A DNA stretch of 64,000 bases, from contig NZ_SAIY01000002.1 in the NCBI RefSeq assembly GCF_010560025.1, positions 558,001-622,000 of the forward strand. The letters are read 5' to 3'. Positions 33,021 through 42,409 of this stretch are shown here, piece after piece. Position 1 is the stretch's first letter. Every line of letters begins with the position of its first letter. The position numbers were made by a program, and so were the translations under genes. This DNA is from Verrucosispora sioxanthis (GTDB lineage: Bacteria; Actinomycetota; Actinomycetes; Mycobacteriales; Micromonosporaceae). Under the pieces are notes generated by a model. The model saw only the letters and a list, made by a program, of their open reading frames with translations. It had not been told where the DNA came from and ran no database searches.

Positions 33021-33908
33021 TCACGGGCGCCAACCCGCCGCCGTCAGGGCGGCGTGGAGTTGGGTGATGACCTGGGTGGGGGCGTGGCGGGTGGCCCACG
33101 CCGGGAAGCGGAGCACCCGGTCACCGCGCTGCCACAGGTCGTTCTGTCGGCGCATGTCCGCCCAGGCGGCGGCCGGGTCTAGGTGCTGGCCGCCGTCGAT
33201 TTCCACCAGCACCCGCCACTCCTCGAACAACGCGTCCAGGTAGCGGCGGCGACCGGCGGCATCCCGCCGAACCACCTGCCGAGTCGGCTCGGGCAGCCCG
33301 GCGCGCCGGACGAGGGCGAGGAACTCCAGCTCCGGCAGGGAGTGTGCGCCACCCGCCGCGTCGACGGCCGTCCGGCGGATCAGGTCACGCCGCCGGGCCC
33401 GGGGCAGGCGATCGAGTACCCGCTGCACATCGTCGCCGCCGACGAGACGCTGCTGAAAGCCGGCCGCGATGATGGCACACGCCTCATGGTCACCGGCCGC
33501 CCACTGCGCCGCGTCCACGATGGACCGGGCCGGCATCGTCCGACGCGGCTGCCCGACGTCGAGGACGTCCTCGTCGGCCAGGATGGTGGTGCGGTGGACC
33601 CGGACGCTGGGCGGTAAGGAACGCGGCCGGTGCTCCGCCGGCATCAGCAGGTGCACGATTCCGTCGCCGTGTCTGCGCAGGCCCCAGGCCTGCGCGGCGC
33701 TCAGCCCGCCGAGCACCGCCGCCGGGCCGACCGACAGGACGGCGATCCACGGCAGTTGCTCTCGTGTCAGCGGCCCGTTGTGCGTCACATAGACAGCCCG
33801 GTGCACCTGCCGCCAACGACCGGAAGTCACCCGGTGCCGAATGGCCTTCGGCGACAGGTGTAGCCGGGCCTGATCGAGGCTGAGCACCTGCGCCTGGTGG
33901 AACAGCAA
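33021..33908 (-). CDS. DUF559 (Vsr-like nuclease fold) protein with AbiEi-type N-terminal domain
   Basis: About 295 residues. The N-terminal winged-helix region (LSLDQARLHLSPKAIRHRVTSGRWRQVHRAVYVTHNGPL) resembles AbiEi/type IV antitoxin domains. The C-terminus (ALFEEWRVLVEIDGGQHLDP...RQNDLWQRGDRVLRFPAW) is DUF559, related to Vsr/PD-(D/E)XK endonucleases, with the D/E-ID-G core present. Such solo genes are numerous in actinobacterial genomes and have no settled function. The start is uncertain: the frame stays open to 34205, but codon bias stops near 33908, where a TTG is available. Confidence 0.75.
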   Translation of the reverse strand: MLFHQAQVLSLDQARLHLSPKAIRHRVTSGRWRQVHRAVYVTHNGPLTREQLPWIAVLSVGPAAVLGGLSAAQAWGLRRHGDGIVHLLMPAEHRPRSLPPSVRVHRTTILADEDVLDVGQPRRTMPARSIVDAAQWAAGDHEACAIIAAGFQQRLVGGDDVQRVLDRLPRARRRDLIRRTAVDAAGGAHSLPELEFLALVRRAGLPEPTRQVVRRDAAGRRRYLDALFEEWRVLVEIDGGQHLDPAAAWADMRRQNDLWQRGDRVLRFPAWATRHAPTQVITQLHAALTAAGWRP

Positions 33909-34229
33909 CCAGGTCAGCTCGTCCGCGTCGTCCCTCGGAAGCCCCGACCCCCGGCCCCGGAACGCCGCCCTCGGGTCACGCCCCCCAGTGCTCCGCCGAC
34001 CTGCCCTCGGATCGTCCCGACCAGCTCGCCAACCCGCCCTCGGGCCCGGTCCGCCTTCGCTTCGTTTCCCCCGTCCACCAGGCGGCCGCAATTGACCCCT
34101 GCGCCCCGCGGATCCATCCACCCCGGACCCACACCCCACCCACCCCGCATCTTGTCCCGAATCTCGATTCCCCACACCCCACCCTCCCCCGCCGCCGTCC
34201 CCCACGCTGCCCCTGTGGACAGCCGAGAG

Positions 34230-34275
34230 ATCTTGGTCCCTGCGAGCCCTCCTAGGGGCGGTTCGGGACCAAGAT
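34230..34275. repeat. 46-bp palindromic element, right copy
   Basis: ATCTTGGTCCC/GGGACCAAGAT 11-bp outer stem and a CCCT/AGGG inner stem. Same length and ends as the copy at 32966-33011. It also sits 9 bases from the topA stop codon and could serve as its terminator. Confidence 0.7.
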
Positions 34276-34283
34276 TGGCGAGG

Positions 34284-37097
34284 TCAGTCGGTGGTGCGGG
34301 CCTTTGCCGGGGTGGACTTGGTGGCGGGGGTGTTCTTGGCCGTCGTCTTGGTGGCGGTGGCCTTCTTCGCGGTCGCCTTGGTGGCGGTGGCCTTCTTGGC
34401 CGTCGCCTTCTTGGCCGGGGCCTTCTTGGCGGCGGCCTTCTTCTTCGGGGCCGGACCCTTCGCCCGCTTCTCGGCGAGCATCTCGGAGGCCTCCTCCAGG
34501 CTCAACGCCTCGGGGGTCTGGCCACGCCGCAGCGAGGCGTTGGTCTCCCCGTCGGTGACGTAGGGACCGAACCGGCCGTCCTTGATGACCAGAGGCTTCT
34601 CGGTGAGCGGATCGTTGCCCATCTCCCGCAGCGGCGGGGCGGCGGCCCGGCGCTGGCGGGTCTTCGGTGCGGCCAGCAACGCCAGGGCCTCGTCCAGCGT
34701 GACGGTGAACATCTTGTCTTCCGAGTCCAGCGAGCGGAACTCGTCACCACGCTTGACGTACGGGCCGTAGCGGCCGTTGTTGGCGAAGACCTCCGCGCCG
34801 TCCGGGCCGACCCCGACCAGCCGGGGCAGGCTGAGCAGCTTGAGCGCCTCATCGAAGGTGAGCGAGTCGGGCGACTGGGATCGCAGCAGCGACGACTTGC
34901 GCTCGCCGCTGGCCACGTACGGGCCGAACCGACCGGACTTGAGCAGGATCGGTTCCCCGGTGGCCGGGTCGTCGCCCAGCTTGCGCTCGCCACCCCCGCC
35001 GAGGAACAGCTCGTGCACCTTCTCCGGGGTCAGCTCGTCCGGCGCGAGCCCTTCCGGGATCGGCGCCCGGTCGCCCGGGCTGGTGCCCTCCTCGCCCTCC
35101 GCGGCGGGTGCCTGCTCCTCGCCGGGCACCCGGCGTTGCAGGTACGGCCCGTACCGGCCGACCCGCACCACCACCTCACGCCCGTCGTCGTCGGTGAACA
35201 GCGGGATCGAGTTGACGCTGCGCGCGTCGATCTCGCTGAGGTTCTCGGTCACCAGCTTCTTCAGCCCACCCGCGTGCGCGATGGCCTGGTCACCGGTGCC
35301 GTTGCTGCTGCCGAAGTAGAAGGCGGTGAGGAAGTCGACGGCGGCGTGGTCGCCACCGGCGATCTCGTCCAGCTCGTTCTCCATGCTGGCGGTGAAGTCG
35401 TAGTCGATCAGCCGCGGGTAGTGCCGTTCCATCAGCCCGATCACCGCGAAGGCCAGGAAGGACGGGATCATCGCCTGGCCGCGCTTGACGACGTACCCCC
35501 GGTCCTGGATCGTCTGCATGATCGACGCGTACGTCGAGGGGCGGCCGATGCCCAGCTCCTCCAGGGCCTTCACCAGCGACGCCTCGGTGTAGCGGGCCGG
35601 CGGCTGGGTGTGGTGGCCCTGCGCGGCCAGTTCGTCGGCGGTCAGCGGCTGGTCCTTGACCAGGTTCGGCAGCCGCCGCTCGGCGTCCTCAGCCTCGGCG
35701 TTCTCGTCGTCACTGGACTCGACGTACGCCCGCAGGAAGCCCGGGTCGGTGATGGTCTTGCCGGTGGCGCCGAAGTCGGCCTCCTCGCCGCCGGCGGTGG
35801 TCGCCCGGATCCGCACCGAGACGCTGGAGCCGACCGCGTCGGTCATCTGCGAGGCGATGGTGCGCCGCCAGATCAGCTCGTAGAGCTTGAACTCCTCGGC
35901 CGACAACTCCTTGGCCACGTCGCCCGGGGTGCGGAAGTTGTCCCCCGCCGGGCGGATCGCCTCGTGCGCCTCCTGCGCGTTCTTCACCTTGCCGGTGTAG
36001 CGGCGCGGCTCCGGCGGCACGCTGCGCTCGCCGTACAGCTCGACGATCTGCCGGCGGGCCGCGGCGATGGCGGTCTCCGACAGGTTCACCGAGTCGGTAC
36101 GCATGTAGGTGATGTAGCCGTTCTCGTAGAGCCGCTGCGCGGTGCGCATCGTCTGCTGCGACGAGAACCGTAGCTTCCGGGCCGCCTCCTGCTGGAGGGT
36201 CGAGGTGATGAAGGGGGCGTACGGGCGACGCCGGTACGGCTTCTCCTCGACCCGGGTGACGGTGAACGGCCGATCCGCCAGGCGGGCGGCGAGCCCTCGG
36301 GCCCCACCCTCGTCGAGGTGGACCACGCCGGCGCCGGGCCGGACCCGGCCGGTGGTGGGCTCGAAGTCCTTGCCGGTGGCGATCCGGTCGCCGTTCAACG
36401 CGACCAACGTGGCGTTGAAGCTGCGCGGCCCCTCGCCCGGGTTGGTCACGGCGAGGGTGGCCAGGATGTCCCAGTACTCGGCGGTGCGGAAGGCCATCCG
36501 CTGCCGTTCCCGCTCGACCACGATCCGGGTGGCCACGGACTGCACCCGGCCCGCCGAGAGCTTCGGCATGACCTTCTTCCACAGCACCGGGGAGACCTCG
36601 TAGCCGTAGAGCCGGTCGAGGATGCGCCGGGCCTCCTGGGCGTCGACGAGATCCCGGTCGATCTCCCGGGGGTTGGCCACCGCCGCCTGGATCGCCGGCT
36701 TGGTGATCTCGTGGAAGACCATCCGCCGGACCGGCACCTTGGGCTTGAGCGTCTCCACCAGGTGCCAGGCGATCGCCTCGCCCTCGCGGTCCTCGTCCGT
36801 GGCCAGGAAGATCTCGTCGACCTCCTTGGCCAGCTTGGTCAGCTTGCTGATCTGCTGCCTGCGGTCGGCGGAGACGACGTAGAGGGCGTGGAAGCCGTTG
36901 TCGACGTCGACGCCGAGTCGCGCCCACGCCTCGCCCTTGTACTTCGCCGGCACGTCGGCGGCGTTACGTGGCAGGTCACGGACATGCCCGAAGCTGGCCT
37001 CCACGACGTACCCCGGGCCCAGGTAGCCCGAGATCGTCTTGGCCTTCGCCGGAGACTCGACGATGACCAGACGGGTGGTTCCAGCGTTGCTCGGCAC
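34284..37097 (-). CDS. topA: DNA topoisomerase I
   Basis: 937 residues. TOPRIM domain at the N-terminus (VIVESPAKAKTISGYLG, ATDEDREGEAIAWH), catalytic tyrosine in GYITYMRTDSVNLS, and the type IA core through ASLVKALEELGIGRPSTYASI. The C-terminus has four repeats of the actinobacterial Topo_C_Rpt type (GRYGPYLQ, GRFGPYVAS, GRYGPYVK, GRFGPYVT) instead of zinc fingers, and a Lys/Ala/Thr tail of about 60 residues built from a tandem DNA repeat, resembling histone H1. It relaxes negative supercoils. GTG 37097 is chosen from alignment of the TTRLVIVESP start; GAGG is 11 bases upstream. The 300 bases further upstream hold its promoter region and no gene. Confidence 0.96.
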   Translation of the reverse strand: MPSNAGTTRLVIVESPAKAKTISGYLGPGYVVEASFGHVRDLPRNAADVPAKYKGEAWARLGVDVDNGFHALYVVSADRRQQISKLTKLAKEVDEIFLATDEDREGEAIAWHLVETLKPKVPVRRMVFHEITKPAIQAAVANPREIDRDLVDAQEARRILDRLYGYEVSPVLWKKVMPKLSAGRVQSVATRIVVERERQRMAFRTAEYWDILATLAVTNPGEGPRSFNATLVALNGDRIATGKDFEPTTGRVRPGAGVVHLDEGGARGLAARLADRPFTVTRVEEKPYRRRPYAPFITSTLQQEAARKLRFSSQQTMRTAQRLYENGYITYMRTDSVNLSETAIAAARRQIVELYGERSVPPEPRRYTGKVKNAQEAHEAIRPAGDNFRTPGDVAKELSAEEFKLYELIWRRTIASQMTDAVGSSVSVRIRATTAGGEEADFGATGKTITDPGFLRAYVESSDDENAEAEDAERRLPNLVKDQPLTADELAAQGHHTQPPARYTEASLVKALEELGIGRPSTYASIMQTIQDRGYVVKRGQAMIPSFLAFAVIGLMERHYPRLIDYDFTASMENELDEIAGGDHAAVDFLTAFYFGSSNGTGDQAIAHAGGLKKLVTENLSEIDARSVNSIPLFTDDDGREVVVRVGRYGPYLQRRVPGEEQAPAAEGEEGTSPGDRAPIPEGLAPDELTPEKVHELFLGGGGERKLGDDPATGEPILLKSGRFGPYVASGERKSSLLRSQSPDSLTFDEALKLLSLPRLVGVGPDGAEVFANNGRYGPYVKRGDEFRSLDSEDKMFTVTLDEALALLAAPKTRQRRAAAPPLREMGNDPLTEKPLVIKDGRFGPYVTDGETNASLRRGQTPEALSLEEASEMLAEKRAKGPAPKKKAAAKKAPAKKATAKKATATKATAKKATATKTTAKNTPATKSTPAKARTTD

Positions 37098-37399
37098 GTC
37101 TGTTTCGACCTCATTCCCACTCAATGGCCGCGCCTGGCCGGCTTGGGGCGCACTCGTCCCACCGGTACCCGGCGGTCCGGATGTCCAACGTAACGCGCCG
37201 TCCGTGTTTCGGGTTTCGCGGGCGAGGATCCGCCCCGGACGATCTGTGGTCACGCCGGACGGCGTCACCGTACACCCTGGGTAGGGTGTCGAGCGGGCCG
37301 CTGTGACCATGGCAGCCCCTCGGTGGAGGTCAAACCCGGCCGATTCTCCCTGTGTTCCCCGACACCCGGCTGTCTCCGATCGGACAGCCGCGCCGACGG

Positions 37400-38166
37400 T
37401 CAGACCCGGCTCGGCCAGGCCGAGGGCGGGCTCGCGGGCGGGCGTTCACCGACAAGTTCGGCCAGCCGCCGGGTCCGGTGGCGCCCCGCGATCCGGTATG
37501 CGGGACCGCCGGGTCCGGTCGCGACCAGCTCACCGGCCAGCCCGGCGGTGGCCAGAGCGGCACCGACCGCGGCCCACCGGGCCGGGTCGTCACCGCCGAG
37601 GTGGAGCAGGAAGTCGGGCGGATCGGCCACTCCGGCGGCGGCGAGCCAGAGGCGCAGCCGCCGGCCGTCGAGCTGGAAATTCGGCGGCGGATGCTGCGTC
37701 GGGCCGTGCAGCCAGGCCGCCGCGAGCGGCACGATCGTCCGGGTGTACGCGGTCCGCACCGCGTAGCGCTGGTCCTCGGTGGGCGCCCAGTTGCTGCGGA
37801 CACCCCGCTGGGCCAGCTCGGTGACGAGCACGTGCACCCGCCAGGCGGCCGCCACCACCACCGACAACCGGCCGTGCCGCCCATCCGGTGCACCTCGCCC
37901 GGTCCGGCGAGCAGCCCGGCGAGATCGGCCACGGAGGGCTCACCGGTCTCCGCGCCGAAGAAGACCAGTTGCCGGTCGCGGCCGGTCGCGTCGGCCGGCA
38001 CCGGCGACGGGTCGTCCGGGGAGTCGTCGTGAGCCGGCGCATCGACGGGGGCGGGCCGGCGGCCGCTCGGCCGCCGACGGCGCGCCGGTGGTGTTCCGGC
38101 GGGCGGCGGGAAGGACACCGGCAGCGGTTGCGCCGCCGGTGTCTCGCCGGAACCGCTCAACGGCAT
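37400..38166 (-). CDS. Unknown conserved protein, single-base frameshift in this sequence
   Basis: The N-terminal part (MPLSGSGETPAAQPLP, a Pro/Arg-rich linker, then QLVFFGAETGEPSVADLAGLLAGPGEVHRMGGTA) and the C-terminal part (SVVVAAAWRVHVLVTELAQRG ... RRLAELVGERP) lie in adjacent frames meeting at about 37870. One missing C (GCC-CGG read as GCCGG) joins them as GTA-RL-SVVV, about 255 residues. The start overlaps the end of the upstream lipoprotein gene by 10 bases. No known domain recognised. The frame break is probably a sequence error. Confidence 0.65.
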
Positions 38167-38699
38167 TCGGGTACCTCGTCGAAGGCGCGCTTCAACTCCT
38201 CGGAGTCGAGCCGGCTGGTGTCCAGCGCGCTGGCGTCGTACTCCTGCTGGAGGGTCTCCACCGCGTCGCGGACACCGTCGTAGAAGGCGCTGGCCTCGCC
38301 GGTGCCCAGGCCGTCGATGGTGGTCCGGGCCCGGCCGTAGGCGTCCCGCATCGACGCGAGCGAGGCGCGGAAGCCGGCGGAGACCTCCTCGCCGTGCTCC
38401 ACCTCGGGCACGCCGGCCTGCTCCACCTTGCGCCGGGCGGTCTCGCTGGCCTGCTCGGCGCCGCCGAAGAGCCGGACCAGGTTCTCCTTGGCCTGCGCCG
38501 GGGTGGTCTGCGCGGTCATCTGCTGGTCGGTGCTGTTGGTCAACTTGCTGATCTCGGCCCGCCAGGGGGTCAGCGCCGAACAGACCGAGGCGGCCCAGGC
38601 GCGCGGGCTCGGGCCGCTGGAGCCGCAGGCGGCCACCAGCATCAGCGTGGCCAGGACCACCGTGAACTTTCCGGCGGCTGCCGCCCGGCACGTACGCAT
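38157..38699 (-). CDS. Lipoprotein of unknown function
   Basis: 180 residues. Signal peptide MRTCRAAAAGKFTVVLATLMLVAACGSS with lipobox LVAAC. The mature part is helical and begins SPRAWAASVCSALTPWRAEIS, a pattern frequent in small actinobacterial lipoproteins that may form a helical bundle outside the membrane. ATG 38699 is supported by TACGCT at leaderless spacing. An upstream GTG would place its own ribosome site inside the coding region. Confidence 0.82.
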   Translation of the reverse strand: MRTCRAAAAGKFTVVLATLMLVAACGSSGPSPRAWAASVCSALTPWRAEISKLTNSTDQQMTAQTTPAQAKENLVRLFGGAEQASETARRKVEQAGVPEVEHGEEVSAGFRASLASMRDAYGRARTTIDGLGTGEASAFYDGVRDAVETLQQEYDASALDTSRLDSEELKRAFDEVPECR

Positions 38700-38706
38700 G
38701 CGTTGC

Positions 38707-38712
38707 AGCGTA
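38707..38712 (-). promoter_or_regulatory. -10 element TACGCT for the lipoprotein
   Basis: On the minus strand TACGCT-N7-ATG, the same as at the metallophosphoesterase gene. Confidence 0.5.
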
Positions 38713-38818
38713 CGGCTTCTCCTCCCGGTCGGCACCGGTCATCGGTACCGGGGTCCGTGGAGGCGACCGGTCCCCGGCCGGCAGACGTCGCCGACCGGGG
38801 ACCGGTGTGCCCGACGCG

Positions 38819-41197
38819 TCAGGCCTTGATCTCCTCCGGACGCGGGTCCGCGCTGCCGGAACCGCTGTCGGCGTCGTCACCCATCGCGATGCTCTTGCGC
38901 TTGCTGAACACCACCGCCGCGACGACGATCAACGTCGCCACGAGCGCGATGGTGACCCGCAGGCCGACGTTACGGTCGTCGCCCACGCTCCACGCCACCA
39001 CGGCCGGCGCGATCAGCAGCGCCACCAGGTTCATCACCTTGATCAGCGGGTTGATCGCCGGGCCGGCGGTGTCCTTGAACGGGTCACCGACGGTGTCGCC
39101 GATGACGGTCGCGGCGTGCGCCTCGGAACCCTTGCCGCCGTACGCGCCGTCCTCGACCATCTTCTTCGCGTTGTCCCAGGCACCGCCGGAGTTGGCCAGG
39201 AAGACCGCCATCAGCGTGCCGGCACCGATCGCACCGGCCAGGTACGACGCCAGCGCACCGGGCCCGAGGCCGAAGCCGACCGCGATCGGCGCCAGGATGG
39301 CCAGCAGACCCGGGGTGAGCAGCTCTCGCTGCGCGTCGCGGGTGCAGATGTCGACGACCTTGCCGTACTCCGGACGCTGGGTGCGGTCCATGATTCCGGG
39401 CAGCTCGCGGAACTGCCGGCGGACCTCCATCACCACGGCACCCGCCGACCGGGAAACCGCGTTGATGGCCAGACCGGAGAAGAGGAACACCACCGCCGCG
39501 CCGATGATCAGGCCGACCAGGTTCTGCGGGTTCGACACGTTCAACGCGTTGAGGATCTCGGCACCGACGTCGGTCACCCCCGCGTCGGCGTACGCGGTGC
39601 GCAGCGTGTCGGTGTAGGAGCCGAACAGCGCGGTCGCGGCCAGCACCGCGGTGGCGATCGCGATGCCCTTGGTGATCGCCTTGGTGGTGTTGCCGACCGC
39701 GTCCAGCTCGGTGAGCGTACGAGCGCCGTGCTCGTCGATGTCGCCGGACATCTCGGCCACACCCTGGGCGTTGTCGGAGATCGGGCCGAAGGTGTCCATC
39801 GCGACGATCACGCCGACGGTGGTGAGCAGGCCGGTACCGGCCAGCGCCACGGCGAACAGCGAAAGGGTGATGGACCCGCCGCCCAGCAGGAAGGCGCCGA
39901 AGACACCACCGGCGATGAGCAACGCCGAGTAGACCGCCGACTCCAGGCCGACGCTGATGCCGGCGAGGATGACGGTCGCCGGACCGGTCTGCGAACTCTT
40001 GCCGATGTCCTGCACCGGACGCTTGTTGGTCTCGGTGAAGTAGCCGGTCAACGCCTGGATGGCGGCGGCCAGCACGATACCGATGATCACCGCGCCGATG
40101 ACCACGCCGCGCGGGCCGAAGAGCGGGTCGCCGCCGTTCACACCGAGGGTGGTCCGCCAGTCGTCACCGAGTTGCGCCGCCCACGTCGGCTGAAGGTAGG
40201 CGAAGGTGGCCACCGCGACCAGCACCGCCGAGATCAGCGCGGAGAGGTAGAAGGCCCGGTTGATCGCGGTCAGGCCGTTGCGGTCGGAGGCGCGCAGCCG
40301 GGTGATGAAGACGCCGATGATGGCGACCAGCACCCCGATCGTGGAGATGATCAGCGGCAGCACCAGGCCGTCGGTGCCGAACGCGGCCCGGCCCAGGATC
40401 AGCGCGGCGACCAGGGTGACCGCGTACGACTCGAACAGGTCGGCGGCCATGCCGGCGCAGTCGCCGACGTTGTCGCCCACGTTGTCGGCGATGGTGGCGG
40501 CGTTGCGCGGGTCGTCCTCCGGGATGCCCTGCTCGACCTTGCCGACCAGGTCGGCGCCGACGTCGGCGGCCTTGGTGAAGATGCCACCACCGACCCGCAT
40601 GAACATGGCCAGCAGTGCGGCGCCGAAGCCGAAGCCCTCCAGCACCGTCGGCGCGTCACCCCGGAAGATCAGGACAACCAGCGCGGCACCGAAGAGACCG
40701 AGACCGACGGTGAGGAAGCCGACCACGCCACCGGTCCGGAAGGCGATCTTCATGGCCGACTCCCGGCCACCTTCACGCTCCCGGGCGGCGGCGGCCACCC
40801 GCAGGTTGGCCCGGGTCGCCAGCCACATGCCCGCGCCGCCGATGAAGGCGCTGAACAGGGCACCGACCACGAAGAAGAGCGAGCGACCGATCTTCACCGC
40901 GACTTCGCTGCCGTCGGTGTTGTGCACCGGTAGCAGGAACAGCAGAACCACGGCGATCACCACGAAGATCGCCAGGGTCCGGAACTGCCGGAGCAGGTAG
41001 GCCGAGGCGCCCTCCTGCACGGCCCCGGAGATCTCCTGCATGTTGGTGGTGCCCTTGCCGGCGGCCAGCACCGTCTTCGTCAACGCGGCGGCGAAGGCGA
41101 GCGCGACCAGCGCGATCACCGCGGCGATGACGACGTACGTGACATTGGCTCCGGTGAGGGAGATCCCGCCGCCCTCGGCGGCCAAGGTGTCGGACAT
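38819..41197 (-). CDS. hppA: Membrane-bound proton-translocating pyrophosphatase, K+-independent type
   Basis: 792 residues and about 16 membrane helices. The active-site signatures DVGADLVGKVE and DNVGDNVGDCAGMAADLFESY bind pyrophosphate and Mg. It couples PPi hydrolysis to proton pumping across the cell membrane. The residue pair that separates K+-dependent from K+-independent enzymes is here K...T (GNTTKAITKG), indicating the K+-independent class. ATG 41197 has AGGAGG 8 bases upstream. Confidence 0.96.
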   Translation of the reverse strand: MSDTLAAEGGGISLTGANVTYVVIAAVIALVALAFAAALTKTVLAAGKGTTNMQEISGAVQEGASAYLLRQFRTLAIFVVIAVVLLFLLPVHNTDGSEVAVKIGRSLFFVVGALFSAFIGGAGMWLATRANLRVAAAAREREGGRESAMKIAFRTGGVVGFLTVGLGLFGAALVVLIFRGDAPTVLEGFGFGAALLAMFMRVGGGIFTKAADVGADLVGKVEQGIPEDDPRNAATIADNVGDNVGDCAGMAADLFESYAVTLVAALILGRAAFGTDGLVLPLIISTIGVLVAIIGVFITRLRASDRNGLTAINRAFYLSALISAVLVAVATFAYLQPTWAAQLGDDWRTTLGVNGGDPLFGPRGVVIGAVIIGIVLAAAIQALTGYFTETNKRPVQDIGKSSQTGPATVILAGISVGLESAVYSALLIAGGVFGAFLLGGGSITLSLFAVALAGTGLLTTVGVIVAMDTFGPISDNAQGVAEMSGDIDEHGARTLTELDAVGNTTKAITKGIAIATAVLAATALFGSYTDTLRTAYADAGVTDVGAEILNALNVSNPQNLVGLIIGAAVVFLFSGLAINAVSRSAGAVVMEVRRQFRELPGIMDRTQRPEYGKVVDICTRDAQRELLTPGLLAILAPIAVGFGLGPGALASYLAGAIGAGTLMAVFLANSGGAWDNAKKMVEDGAYGGKGSEAHAATVIGDTVGDPFKDTAGPAINPLIKVMNLVALLIAPAVVAWSVGDDRNVGLRVTIALVATLIVVAAVVFSKRKSIAMGDDADSGSGSADPRPEEIKA

Positions 41198-41356
41198 CTG
41201 TGTCCTCCTGTGCCGAACAACGCGCCGGCCGGTGGAGACGCACCGTCCGGCGCCTGGATGCGAATTCGCAAGCGCGCGCCGATCCACCCGGCGAACCAGC
41301 GACTCCACGCCCATCTGTGCTGGCTGCCGGGTGGATCACTTGCTGACAACCCGCGT

Positions 41357-41362
41357 ACTCTA
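41357..41362 (-). promoter_or_regulatory. Possible hppA promoter (-10 TAGAGT)
   Basis: TAGAGT on the minus strand with TGACCT 17 bases further upstream, about 155 bases before the hppA start, leaving a long leader. Assigned by pattern only. Confidence 0.4.
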
Positions 41363-41490
41363 GCCGCCCCCAGTGTTCGAGGTCACACCGAGGTGGCGGC
41401 GGGTCTGGATGATCTCCGTCGCTGTGTTATGAACCGAAATCTGATATAGGGACCGGTCCATGGTGATCCGGTCGGCGGGTCCGCGCGAGG

Positions 41491-41925
41491 TCAGCGGTTG
41501 ACCGGCCAGACCATCCGTACCTCGGTGCCGACACCCTCGTCGACGGGGCGTACCTGAAGATCCTCGACGAATCCGGCGAGCAGGGCGAAGCCCACTCCGG
41601 TGGTCAGGTCGTCCTCGTTGAGCGACTCGTTGGCCAACTGGTCGGCGTCGAGGGCGGCAAGACCGATGCTCGCCTCGATCGGTGCCCGGTCCACCACCCG
41701 CACCGCGTACGTCCCCGAGTCGGACATCTCCACCAGCACCGGCTCGGCGAGGCCGTACTGACGGTGCAGAGCGACCGCCCGGGTGCACGCCTCGCCGATG
41801 GCCAGGCGGACCTCGTCGAGCAGATCCTCGCGAACGCCAGCGCGCCGGGCCACCGCGACGCCGACCAGGCGGGCGGTACGCACGTGCACCGGCGCGGGCG
41901 AGAAGGAGAGCCGGACGGTGGCCAT
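41491..41925 (-). CDS. Anti-sigma-factor-like ATP-binding protein (RsbW/SpoIIAB type)
   Basis: 144 residues with a GHKL ATPase fold: DLLDEVRLAIGEACTRAV (N-box, with T where Asn is usual), and DLTTGVGFALLAGFVEDLQV (G-box). Partner of the STAS protein encoded upstream: their stop and start overlap (TGATG). Such pairs control sigma-B/F-type factors by partner switching. No sigma gene is adjacent. ATG 41925 is preferred; a GTG one codon earlier is possible. Confidence 0.82.
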   Translation of the reverse strand: MATVRLSFSPAPVHVRTARLVGVAVARRAGVREDLLDEVRLAIGEACTRAVALHRQYGLAEPVLVEMSDSGTYAVRVVDRAPIEASIGLAALDADQLANESLNEDDLTTGVGFALLAGFVEDLQVRPVDEGVGTEVRMVWPVNR

Positions 41926-42266
41926 CACTGACCGGCGCCGGTCGCCGCTTCGACCGTCGGGTACAACGGAAACACCTGGTCCAGCGCGGTGATCCGGAAG
42001 ATCTTGAGTAGCGGCTCCTTGTCGCAGACCAGGGCGAAGGTGCCGTCCGCGGTACGCAGCCGCTTGAGCGCGCCGACCAGCACACCCAGCCCGGTGGAGT
42101 CGAGGAAGTCCACCCGACCCAGGTCGACCACCACGTGCCGGGCCCCGGCGTCGATCAGTTCCAGGAGCCGTTCGCGCAGCCGGGGGGCGGTGTAGACGTC
42201 CACCTCACCGCCGACCTCGAGCACCGTGTGCTCACCCACGGTGCGGGTCGCCAGCGACAGCTCCAT
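41925..42266 (-). CDS. STAS-domain anti-sigma factor antagonist
   Basis: 113 residues: [22 protein letters not shown] and [27 protein letters not shown], with the phosphorylatable serine in DSTGLG. It is the anti-anti-sigma partner of the ATP-binding protein; when unphosphorylated it binds the anti-sigma factor and frees sigma. GAGGAGGAGG 5-10 bases before ATG 42266. First gene of a two-gene operon divergent from the helicase. Confidence 0.93.
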   Translation of the reverse strand: MELSLATRTVGEHTVLEVGGEVDVYTAPRLRERLLELIDAGARHVVVDLGRVDFLDSTGLGVLVGALKRLRTADGTFALVCDKEPLLKIFRITALDQVFPLYPTVEAATGAGQ

Positions 42267-42409
42267 CCGTCCTCCTCCTCAGGCAGCCGTAAACTCTCTT
42301 GGCATCTAACCACTACCCCGGGGTCGGGCCGACGACTCACCGGGGCAGCCCATCCGTACCCGGCACGCCGATTTCCCAACACCCGAACACCAGTGCGAGA
42401 GTGCAGGAC

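Noticed and set aside
33897..36173. 758-codon plus-strand open frame antisense to topA
   Set aside because: Low-complexity Gly/Leu/Arg sequence; topA on the other strand has all family motifs.
38807..40933. 708-codon plus-strand open frame antisense to hppA
   Set aside because: Asp/Arg/Gly-rich shadow of the pyrophosphatase gene.
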